The position numbers and the translations under genes are program-made. 51,118 bases of DNA from assembly GCA_964415445.1 (NCBI GenBank), contig CAYQAE010000005.1, forward strand, positions 1 to 51,118, read 5' to 3'. The DNA comes from CAYQAE01 sp964415445 [NCBI: uncultured archaeon] (lineage in GTDB: Archaea; CAYQAE01). A model generated the notes under the pieces. It searched no databases. It had not been told where the DNA came from and saw nothing but the letters and a program-made list of their open reading frames with translations. Of the stretch, positions 44,086-51,118 are shown one piece after another (position 1 is the stretch's first letter; each line of letters begins with the position of its first letter).

Positions 44086-44985
44086 ATGAACTCAATAATC
44101 TTAGAAGAACTTAAACCAAAAATTAAGGATTTTGAGAAAAAAATAGGTAAAAAAATATCCTTATCTCCTACTAAATTAATTACCCTAGGCCAATGCAGAA
44201 GAAAATATATAAAAGATGTCTTAGAACCGATATATATTCCATCACCTAGCGCAGTTACAGGTTCAGCTTGGCATCATATGGCCAAAGAAGTTACAGATTA
44301 TATCGATGCTAATTTTGAAAACATAATTGGATCGGACCAAATAACTTCATTTAAAGTATTAAAAGATGTAGCAAATAATGCTATTGATTCATTTTGGAAA
44401 AAAGCAAAAGAAGAAGAAAAAAATTGCTTCAAAGATTTAGGAGAATTTCTAATATATCAAAGAAATAATGAAGTTTGGACAGATGAATTTTTAAGAAGAA
44501 TGGCCTACAAAATTGAGGAACTTTCAAAATTAGGTGATCCTACAAATAAATGGGTAAAAGCCCAAATTGTGCCAACTCATGCAGAAAAAAGAATTAAAAT
44601 AGAAAATTTACGTTTCACAGGTATCTTAGATAAAATGTCAAGAATATCCCCAAATAGTGAAACTTACTTAATTACAGACTACAAAACAGGAAAACCGCCA
44701 GCAGTTGGTGTGTGGTCAGATGTAGAAAAACAACTACTTATGTATAAATATCTATCTGTAGCTAATAATTTAATACCAAACAATTCTGAAATCCATGGAA
44801 GTGTATACTATGTGAGATTGCAAGAAGAAAGATTTGTCCCTCTACCTCCGCTAGAAAAAACTAAAGAAATAGTAGAAAATTTACTCATAAATGCCTGGAC
44901 TACCTTATTTTCAAATGATGATAATCCAAACCCAAACAAACTTTGCAAGTGGTGTCCTTATGAGTGTATCCACAAACCTATCTAG
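44086..44985 (+). CDS. PD-(D/E)XK nuclease, RecB/Cas4-like, with a probable Fe-S site
   Basis: The 299-residue protein fits stand-alone RecB C-terminal nucleases. A first cysteine (C37, in LGQCRRKY) and GSAWHHMAKEV form the opening. The metal site is built from TGILDKMS (Asp) and LITDYKTGKPP (D-x-K). EKQLLMYKYLSVA is the QxxxY-type helix. The end LCKWCPYECIHKPI has C287, C290 and C294. With C37 this makes the four-cysteine set that holds a 4Fe-4S cluster in AddB and Cas4. A fused helicase is absent and no CRISPR array or cas1 is nearby, so a repair role is more likely. Its stop overlaps the convergent SPFH-like gene by eight bases. Confidence 0.8.
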   Translation: MNSIILEELKPKIKDFEKKIGKKISLSPTKLITLGQCRRKYIKDVLEPIYIPSPSAVTGSAWHHMAKEVTDYIDANFENIIGSDQITSFKVLKDVANNAIDSFWKKAKEEEKNCFKDLGEFLIYQRNNEVWTDEFLRRMAYKIEELSKLGDPTNKWVKAQIVPTHAEKRIKIENLRFTGILDKMSRISPNSETYLITDYKTGKPPAVGVWSDVEKQLLMYKYLSVANNLIPNNSEIHGSVYYVRLQEERFVPLPPLEKTKEIVENLLINAWTTLFSNDDNPNPNKLCKWCPYECIHKPI

Positions 44986-46069
44986 CCCATCTGCAAACAA
45001 AAGATGCCATACCCAAGCCAACAGTGTCTAATCGCATCAATATTTCTTTTGTAATTGCTTTTTTGCAGTTTTTCTCATTACTTATAATCTGATTTCGAGT
45101 CATGTATTTTACTTTATCAGATATGACATTTTTGATAATCAACATTACTTTTTTCTTAATATATGAAATATCAATTGTTGTTCTATCTGCTAAAGTCACA
45201 AATTTAGCCAAATCAGATACAACAATTTTAATCTCGCCATTTCCACCTATTTTTTGATGATCAGCAGTCTCCCAGCTTCCGCCCCACTTGATTTCAAATA
45301 AATCTTTTGAAATTAAAATTACATCTAAACGATCAGGATTAATTTTCTTTTTTGATTTCTCTAGCACATTACATATTGTTGCATAATCATAGCGACCTGG
45401 AATTAAAAATGAAAAAAAATCTTCTCCAACTACTGCTGCAATTTGATTGCCACCCACCCCAAAAGTACCTTCTAAAGTAACCAAAGGTATCTTTTTTGAA
45501 ATCTCATCCTCTGCTAAAGATAGAATAGTAGAAGGTCTGTGAGCTCCGACTAAATCGCTTCTTAAATCTTTAATTTCACTCAAGATCGTATCATGCTCAT
45601 CTTTTCTTGCAGCGTGTTGAGCTTTAACTTCATCTAAAATTGTATTTAATCTCAAACGTAGCTCTGCATTCATTACACCATTTTGATCTAGATAATTAAC
45701 TGCTTCATCTACATCCTCACTTTTTGCAGAAGTATAAGACATTTTTTCGAATGCCCCAGCTAATATATCATTTATTTCTTGTTTGAAAGTATGAATTTCA
45801 TCTTTTAAAAAAGACATATCATCTTTAAGTATCTCATTAGGATTTTCTTTGTTTTTTACACCTACTTTCTCAAGAAGAGTAAGCATATCCTCTTCAGATT
45901 CTACTTTTTCCAATTCAGATGGAGGTATGCCTGCAACAGACCCAGCTATTAACTTTAATTGTGTTTGTAAACCTTCTAATGAATTTTGAGTCTTTTTCTT
46001 AAATCTCCTACCCATAAACCAACTTATACCTGAAGCTAAACCTTTTGCAATCATTAAAGGAAAAACCAA
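44978..46069 (-). CDS. Coiled-coil protein with C-terminal SPFH-like domain
   Basis: The 363-residue protein has a short hydrophobic N-terminus (FPLMIAKGLASGISWFMG) that could touch the membrane, and a long helical region (about 35-190) rich in Glu/Lys/Leu. The domain from about 195 on resembles the SPFH-like family typified by bacterial virion-core-like proteins. Its cues are GGNQIAAVVGEDFFSFLIPG, LFEIKWGGSWETADHQKIGG (usually EiKWGT...D), EIKIVVSDLAKFV and the final helices. SPFH proteins form membrane-associated oligomers. The similarity is at motif level only. The start is TTG with AGGTG upstream; an ATG five codons later is an alternative. Confidence 0.55.
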   Translation of the reverse strand: MVFPLMIAKGLASGISWFMGRRFKKKTQNSLEGLQTQLKLIAGSVAGIPPSELEKVESEEDMLTLLEKVGVKNKENPNEILKDDMSFLKDEIHTFKQEINDILAGAFEKMSYTSAKSEDVDEAVNYLDQNGVMNAELRLRLNTILDEVKAQHAARKDEHDTILSEIKDLRSDLVGAHRPSTILSLAEDEISKKIPLVTLEGTFGVGGNQIAAVVGEDFFSFLIPGRYDYATICNVLEKSKKKINPDRLDVILISKDLFEIKWGGSWETADHQKIGGNGEIKIVVSDLAKFVTLADRTTIDISYIKKKVMLIIKNVISDKVKYMTRNQIISNEKNCKKAITKEILMRLDTVGLGMASFVCRWAR

Positions 46070-46181
46070 TCAAAACACCTCATAGAGGATTAAAAATAAT
46101 AGACCATAAGTATTTTAACTATACTTAAAAGTAAAATTCAATTTATAAGATCAAACCTTATCCTACAAAAAGTGGTATTTT

Positions 46182-47000
46182 TTGTCTATTTTAAAATATC
46201 TAAATATAGATTCAGAAGGATATAAAATTGATTTTGAATCTTATTTCCATAAAAAAGGGATTATAGACTATACAATAGATAATGTAAGATATTTAAGTCA
46301 CAATAGTATAGCTAATAACTTTTTAGATCAAATAAATGAATATTTACATCCGGTCTTATCTAAATATTTCAATGAACAACTAAATACATTAATAATCACC
46401 AATTATGATGCAAAAGAGTTAAATAAAGAAATATTCAATTTTGGTATAGGCCCGATTGGAATTAATAGAAATTCAGAGCCAAAAGAATTATTGATAATTG
46501 AAAATAAATATTTTAGAAAAATAATAACTAAAAATAACATACTAGAAATTTTAATACTTCATGAAAAGAAGCATATAGACTTAAATTTTTCAACAGAGGA
46601 AATTAACTCTAAATTAAATGAAATCCCCTCTCAATTAGTTTATTCTCTAAAAAATATAATCGAAGACATATGGATAAATAAATCAATAAAAAAAGATCAT
46701 AATTTGAATTTAGAAGATTATTTTAACATTAAACATGATAAAATATATATAAATAAAATTAAAAACCAAATAGATCTAATTGCAGTTCTAAATTATTTTG
46801 CTACATCAGTTTTATCTAATCGATTTAATCTAGATATAATATCCTTATTTATATCTAAAGATGAAATAGAAAACAATAGTAAATTTAGATTAATATGTAA
46901 TATATTAAATAATGTTTTTGATCTAAAACCAAATAAAGAAAATCTAATAAGATCAATAAAAGATATATATAGTACTATAGATAAAAATAATTTGTTCTAA
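46182..47000 (+). CDS. Hypothetical protein with HExxH motif (putative metallopeptidase)
   Basis: The 272-residue protein is of no family I can name. Residues 120-140 read ILEILILHEKKHIDLNF, a hydrophobic helix with H127-E128-x-x-H131, the zincin zinc motif. The segment NIIEDIWINKSI (E161, D162) lies about 30 residues downstream, where gluzincins have their third ligand. This spacing is suggestive of a true zinc peptidase. The rest is helical and Asn/Ile-rich, like the genome. There is no signal peptide or membrane helix. The TTG start has no strong site upstream. It stands between two divergent minus-strand genes. Confidence 0.65.
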   Translation: MSILKYLNIDSEGYKIDFESYFHKKGIIDYTIDNVRYLSHNSIANNFLDQINEYLHPVLSKYFNEQLNTLIITNYDAKELNKEIFNFGIGPIGINRNSEPKELLIIENKYFRKIITKNNILEILILHEKKHIDLNFSTEEINSKLNEIPSQLVYSLKNIIEDIWINKSIKKDHNLNLEDYFNIKHDKIYINKIKNQIDLIAVLNYFATSVLSNRFNLDIISLFISKDEIENNSKFRLICNILNNVFDLKPNKENLIRSIKDIYSTIDKNNLF

Positions 47001-47047
47001 ATATATATATCAATCATTTTTGAAAATAAATAATCTACATTAAGCAT

Positions 47048-48226
47048 TTATATCCCACTTGCTGTTTTTCTCTTATCAATAAAATATTGAAAAATAGTAT
47101 AAATTATTGGCAACAAAGTAATAATGCTTGCAGCCAAAAAAACGGCACTTAGATCAAATCCACCCAATATTAATGCAAACATAGGAGGAGAAACAGTTTG
47201 TCCCAAATAAATCATCATGCTAAATACAGACATAACGCCAGCTCGTAACTCATTAGGTGCTTTTTCAGTTGCAACAGTAGTTATAGTTGGCATCAGTAGT
47301 GAAAAACCAATTCCCCATATATTAATGGCAAAAATATCCATATCAAGCTTTGAGCTAGTGAAATTAAAAACAATGCAAACCCACAAATACAAAAACCCCC
47401 AAATATAAGCAAATGTTCATCAAAAAATTTTCTGAACTTACCTGTTTGTGATGAAAATAAAGCGGCAGTTGTAGATCCTACAGATAAAGCTAAGCCAGCA
47501 AAAGCTGTTGAAAAATCTAATTCATCAGTAATAATCATTGGAACATAAACAACTATACAATAGAGCAAAACAAACATCATAAAATTTGTGAAAAAAATCC
47601 AAATAGTTTTTGAATGTCTTATAACTACTCCAGCTGCTTTAATATATTGTTTAAATGTATTTTTCTCTACGTCTTCAATAGTATCCAGCTTCATCCATAC
47701 TAAAACTCCCACAGGAATCGCCAAAGAATAAATCAAAAAAGGATAAAACCAAGCAATTGTTGCCAAAAATCCAGCAAGGAGGAACATTATTGCATTAACT
47801 AAATTTTGTGCAGATGTTCTATAACCCATAGCTTTAGCTCTTTCATAATCTTGGAAAAGATCACCTATCAACGTGACACCAATATTCATCATGCCTGTCA
47901 CACAAATACCTTGCATAGCTCTCAAAATAAGTACTGTAAAAAAAATTATTTGCAAAAACTATTGCTACACTTGCAATACCGAATAATAATACACAAGGAA
48001 CAATTACTATTTTTCTTCCAATACGATCAGCAAGTACACCGAGTATAGGAGTAAATATTAATGTAAATAAAGTATAAACACTTAAAATCCAACCTACAGA
48101 AGTTTTAGTTGTTCCAAGCAATTCAACTAATGCCGGCAGAATTGGGCCAATGATACTTCTACCCATAACAGCCATAATTACAATGCTTAGTATTAACAGA
48201 AAATTTTTGTTTTTAGAAAGACTCAT
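47048..48226 (-). pseudogene. Major facilitator superfamily transporter, split by two frameshifts
   Basis: Three overlapping frames combine into a 12-helix transporter of about 392 residues. Frame one (from 48226) carries the N-terminal helices and the MFS signature GVLADRIGRK. It is lost at the eight-A run 47938-47945, where one base fewer joins FANNFF to TVLILRAMQGICVTGMMNIG. The second frame runs to LISLAQSLIWIF and is lost near the five-A run 47330-47334, where one base more gives INIWGIGFSLLMPTI and the last helices. The plus-one and minus-one shifts cancel, and the total length is typical. The pattern resembles drug-efflux MFS proteins. Substrate unknown. Confidence 0.8.
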
Positions 48227-48343
48227 ATTTACTAATAAACTTAAATATATATTTAAATTCTAGTAAAAACACTTATTTAGTATTTTTATAAAAAAGTAAA
48301 TTACTTAAAGCTTCTATGTTGCACTGTATTTAGGAGTTTTTGG

Positions 48344-48886
48344 ATGAAAATTGTAAATGGTATTCGCGGATATCTCAGAGAGATGAGTTCAATATTTAGG
48401 AGAGGAAAAAAAGTTGCTATCTTAATAGATGGACCAAATATGCTTCGAAAAGATTTAAATGTGGAATTAAAACATATTAAAGATTATGTTACAGAATTAG
48501 GTCAAGTTAATATTAGTAAAGTCTTTTTAAATGAAAAAGCTTCTGAAAAATTGATGGAAGCCCTAAGTAATGAAGGTTTTTCTCCTGTAGTTGTCTCTGG
48601 AAGTATAGGAATTATGCTAACTATAGAAGCTATGGATGTAATATACAACCCAAATATTGATGTTTTAGTGCTTGGAGCAAGAAATGCAGGATATAAACAT
48701 ATTCTTTCAAAAGCAAAAGAAAACGGAAAAGAAACAGTTATTATTGGTTGTGAACCGGGATTTAGCATTGCACTACAAAAAGCAGCAGATTATGTAATAG
48801 ATGCTACACATATTGCTGAAGAGATCAAAAAATTAGAAGAAGAGAGTGAAGATAAAAAAAGAAAAAGAAAAAATAGAAATAACTAA
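48344..48886 (+). CDS. NYN-domain protein (LabA/DUF88-like, PIN-related) lacking late acidic residues
   Basis: The 180-residue protein matches the archaeal NYN family. The first strand VAILIDGPNML holds the N-terminal Asp-Asn pair. The sequence then follows the family to DVLVLGARNAGYKHILSKAK and KETVIIGCEPGFSIALQKAADYVI. At the position where NYN ribonucleases usually have D-x-D-F (for instance TRDADF), this protein has RNAGY, so at least one metal ligand is replaced. It may bind RNA without cutting it. A basic tail (KKRKRKNR) ends it. AGGAG precedes the ATG. A perfect palindrome follows the stop, and then the RAM-domain gene on the same strand. Confidence 0.8.
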   Translation: MKIVNGIRGYLREMSSIFRRGKKVAILIDGPNMLRKDLNVELKHIKDYVTELGQVNISKVFLNEKASEKLMEALSNEGFSPVVVSGSIGIMLTIEAMDVIYNPNIDVLVLGARNAGYKHILSKAKENGKETVIIGCEPGFSIALQKAADYVIDATHIAEEIKKLEEESEDKKRKRKNRNN

Positions 48887-48887
48887 T

Positions 48888-48907
48888 CTAAAAAAAGCTT
48901 TTTTTAG
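48888..48907. terminator. Perfect 20-base A/T palindrome after the NYN gene
   Basis: CTAAAAAAAGCTTTTTTTAG starts one base after the NYN stop codon and is its own reverse complement. It ends in seven Ts, so it may stop transcription as archaeal T-rich terminators do, or act as a dyad binding site before the RAM gene at 48945. With no loop bases, a stable RNA hairpin is doubtful. Confidence 0.4.
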
Positions 48908-48944
48908 CAAAAATCTTAAAACACAAAAAATAGTAGGTATTATC

Positions 48945-49175
48945 ATGACAGTTGCATTTGCCTTAATTACAGTTGAGCCAAAAAACGAAAAAGAACTTAT
49001 TGAAAGCCTCAAAAAATACAAAGAAATAATAAAAATATGGGAAGTTTATGGTGAATATGATATAGTTGCAAAAATTGAAATAGAATCTCCAGAAAAATTG
49101 AATTTACTTATGACAGAAAAATTAAGAAAAGAAAAAGGCATCAAAAATACAAGCACTCTTTTAGCCTTTGAATAG
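48945..49175 (+). CDS. Stand-alone Lrp/AsnC ligand-binding (RAM) domain protein
   Basis: The 76-residue protein is a second RAM-only protein in the window: TVAFALITVEPKNEKELIES, then IIKIWEVYGEYDIVAKIEIE with the G-x-YD turn, and a final helix and strand (IKNTSTLLAFE). It lacks a DNA-binding domain. The ATG at 48945 is preferred because the domain starts there and AGGTAT lies before it; the frame remains open upstream into the NYN gene. It shares the fold, but little exact sequence, with the protein at 387-638. It may form mixed oligomers with full-length Lrp regulators encoded elsewhere. It converges on cca, three bases away. Confidence 0.78.
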   Translation: MTVAFALITVEPKNEKELIESLKKYKEIIKIWEVYGEYDIVAKIEIESPEKLNLLMTEKLRKEKGIKNTSTLLAFE

Positions 49176-49178
49176 GGA

Positions 49179-50539
49179 TTAATTATCTGATTTATTTAGA
49201 TATGAATAGACAAAATAATTAAAACTCTCAGAGATATCTAAAATATCTGAATTAAAAAGCAATTTTGAAGATTTAATATCTTCTTTTATGTTCTTTCCAG
49301 CCCCCAAATTATCTTTTGATAATATATTTTTGAAAAGATTTTTTATATCCGTATCTCTTTTTATCTCAATAACTATCTTGTCACCCGCAATCCAAGGACC
49401 ACTTAAGATTGCGTTATCCTTTTTATATTTCTCTAAAAAATTTTTAACATGATCATATTTACTAACAGGTGGGCCAAATAATCTTTTTACACCTGATATG
49501 TCTTTGCAATAAAGTTCAAACAAAATTAAGTTGAAGTTATTTTCTGAAAAATAATCATATCGCAATACTTGAATATCTTCTTTTTGCAAAGATCTAAAGA
49601 TTGCCTTTGCAGTTTTTTTAAGCTGTGGATATAATACATCTTCAACTAATGGTTTACTTTCAAAAAATATTCCTACAAAAAGAGTATTTCTTAAACTAAT
49701 AATTTTTCTAAGTTGATCCCTTTTAGGTAATTTAGGTTTCTTTTTGAAAAAAAAGGAAATATCAGGATTCTCATTGAATTTTTTTGCAAGATATATAAAC
49801 TTAAAATAATTAGATCTAGATAGAGCACTTGCTACATTCCTAAATTTATCAACAGGATCAATTACAACTAAATTTTCATAAAAACGCTTTAGGACTTCTC
49901 TTTGTGGAAAATGCTCTTCAATTTGAACTCCTTCCCTTTTTTTCCATCTACATACGTCTTCAATTAAACCTATAAATGATTCATATTTTAATATTAACAA
50001 CTCACATAAATATCCTGAAAAACCTTCAATTCTTGCTTCTGCACCATACAGACTATTTTCTTTAAGAAATTGTTTAAAAATACGAATTTCTGAAATTAAT
50101 TTAGAATTTAATCTGTCCATTAGATAATTATTATGAAAGGGAGTCCGATCAACAGCAGATTTTAAATCTGAGGCACTTTTTAGATCATAACAAGGCACAA
50201 TTTCAATCTTAAAATCTAAATACAATATTTGAACATAGGGATGTTCTGCATAATTAATTAAATAATCAGAATTTAGTTTTTTTGCAACTTCCCTACCTAC
50301 GTCAAGTCCTAATTTTTTCAATTCTTCTTTTGATAGATCTTCACTAAATTTCAAAAAAAAATCAATATCTTTATTTCCTCGCAACCAAGTGTCTCTTGCA
50401 ATTGAACCCACAAGTAATTCTTTAAATGAGATATTTGATTTAAAATAGATTTAACCTTATTTTTTGTATTTTTAACAATATCTCGCTCCTTTTGATTAGG
50501 TTCTACTTTTTGTTTTACTTCATCTAACAATTTATTCAA
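49179..50539 (-). CDS. cca: CCA-adding enzyme, archaeal class I, with one frameshift in the sequence
   Basis: The enzyme adds CCA to tRNA 3' ends. The N-terminal frame starts at the ATG at 50537-50539 (MNKLLDEVKQKVEPNQKERD) and reaches ILNQISHLK. The rest is in another frame, open from 50411: GSIARDTWLRGNKDIDFFLKF with its polymerase aspartates, IEIVPCYDLKSASDLKSAVD, RTPFHNNYL and a C-terminal domain with AGDKIVIEIKR. Adding one A to the AAA at 50421-50423 (minus strand) restores one frame of 453 residues reading HLKELLVGSIARD. Such a break in an enzyme that the two CCA-less tRNAs here require suggests a sequence error. The ATG overlaps the thpR stop by four bases, the usual archaeal pairing. 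Confidence 0.88.
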
Positions 50540-51102
50540 AATAAAACACCAAAAATATCCTCATATTCTGGACCTTGTGGTTTTAATTCACTTTTTTTCA
50601 AGACAATTGAATTAACTCTAAATTTAGAAAAAAATCTATCTCTGTTATTTTCAATTAATTTTACTAAATAAGACTTATCTTTTGCAGATTTTATTCTTGA
50701 AAACGTTATATGAGGATGATATCTTTTATCTTTTTTAAATCCTACTTTAGCTAATTTTTGATCTATTTTTTTGTGAATATCAAATATAATATCTTCACCT
50801 TCTAAAATTCCTGCCCAAATTACTTTTATATAATCCAAATTTGGAAAAGCACCTAAACCCACAACTGAAACATCAAATGGCTCCAAGTTTGTTGCAATAT
50901 TATCTAGAATTTTTCTAATTTTTTCGGTTTGAATATCATCTATGTCTCCTAAAAATTTCATAGTTATATGAAGATTTTCAGGACTTACATTTTTTGGTTT
51001 TATATCTAAACTATTTAAGTCAGATTGTATTTTGGAAATTTTAGACCGAGTATCATCATCTACCTCTATAGCAATAAAAGCTCGAGTCAAATTATCCACC
51101 AT
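50536..51102 (-). CDS. thpR: RNA 2',3'-cyclic phosphodiesterase ThpR (LigT family)
   Basis: The 188-residue protein is a 2H phosphoesterase with both catalytic motifs: H45-I-T47 in LHITMKFLGD and H131-I-T133 in HPHITFSRIK. It opens with RAFIAIEVDDDTR, as family members do. These enzymes open 2',3'-cyclic phosphates to 2'-phosphates and were first named 2'-5' RNA ligases. The downstream cca gene overlaps by four bases, which fits a shared role in RNA end processing. The ATG at 51100-51102 is near the window edge, so the promoter is mostly outside. Length is normal and the frame intact. Confidence 0.93.
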   Translation of the reverse strand: MVDNLTRAFIAIEVDDDTRSKISKIQSDLNSLDIKPKNVSPENLHITMKFLGDIDDIQTEKIRKILDNIATNLEPFDVSVVGLGAFPNLDYIKVIWAGILEGEDIIFDIHKKIDQKLAKVGFKKDKRYHPHITFSRIKSAKDKSYLVKLIENNRDRFFSKFRVNSIVLKKSELKPQGPEYEDIFGVLF

Positions 51103-51118
51103 ATCTAAAATAAAATTC

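Noticed and set aside
44978-46069. Phage or virion-like origin of the SPFH-like gene
   Set aside because: The virion-core label belongs to the family's name only; no other phage genes, integrase or attachment repeats are present nearby.
47806-48048. Plus-strand open frame of 80 codons across the MFS break
   Set aside because: The MFS frames on the minus strand join with a one-base correction and keep transporter motifs; the plus frame reads as a shadow.
1-51118. Search for a CRISPR array or other direct-repeat array
   Set aside because: No regularly spaced repeats of 20-40 bases were seen; the Cas4-like nuclease is not evidence for an array by itself.

Overview
The window is strongly A+T-rich (by eye under one third G+C) and is archaeal. 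Supporting markers are FtsZ2, the KEOPS subunit Cgi121, the archaeal-type D-aminoacyl-tRNA deacylase DtdA, archaeal SecD/SecF, a class I CCA-adding enzyme paired with ThpR, a DUF371 protein, archaeal apgM-type phosphoglycerate mutase, the PurS/PurQ/PurL split FGAM synthase, and ribosome binding sites matching AGGTGA. TTG and GTG starts are common. The two tRNA genes do not encode CCA. The gene set fits a euryarchaeote-like lineage. A chorismate lyase hints at methanopterin synthesis, but I cannot name a taxon.

Layout. 1-8.2 kb: a cut-off aminotransferase, small RAM-domain and Cys-rich proteins, a flippase-like membrane protein, a chorismate lyase-chorismate mutase fusion, a methyltransferase, a coiled-coil protein, and the cell-division pair RHH regulator-ftsZ2 with a perfect palindrome at its promoter. 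Then come Cgi121, a sugar-nucleotide epimerase, tRNA-Lys(CTT) and a degenerate ThiI-like protein. 8.3-19.9 kb: a MoxR-type island with two large VWA membrane proteins, MoxR ATPase and DUF58, followed by three zinc-ribbon proteins (one with HNH-associated repeats, one with a dead KaiC-like domain, one with an Hsp20-like domain), a multi-TM protein and a helical protein. 19.9-26.5 kb: QueH, secF-secD, argF, dtdA, a site-2 protease and a PRC-barrel protein. 26.5-30.5 kb: an arsenic island (thioredoxin, ArsP-like permease, ArsC, ArsM, Acr3) with a divergent arsR and an ArsR-like operator.

30.6-41 kb: sufC-sufB, tldD-tldE, a 60-residue-repeat protein, tRNA-Ser(TGA), apgM and purS-purQ-purL. 41-43.5 kb: two intracellular TIM-barrel glycoside hydrolases, one broken. 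43.6-51.1 kb: DUF371, a RecB/Cas4-like nuclease with a probable Fe-S site, an SPFH-like coiled-coil protein, an HExxH protein, a broken MFS transporter, a NYN-domain protein, a RAM protein, and cca-thpR.

At least five genes are split by small frameshifts: the permease, a hypothetical protein, a glycoside hydrolase, the MFS transporter and cca. Several shifts lie in A/T homopolymers. Since cca should be essential where tRNAs lack encoded CCA, sequence error is a serious explanation for many of these breaks, rather than gene decay.

No CRISPR array, transposase, rRNA or integrase was seen. No gene-free stretch exceeds 300 bases; the longest, 23437-23692, holds nothing I can recognise.
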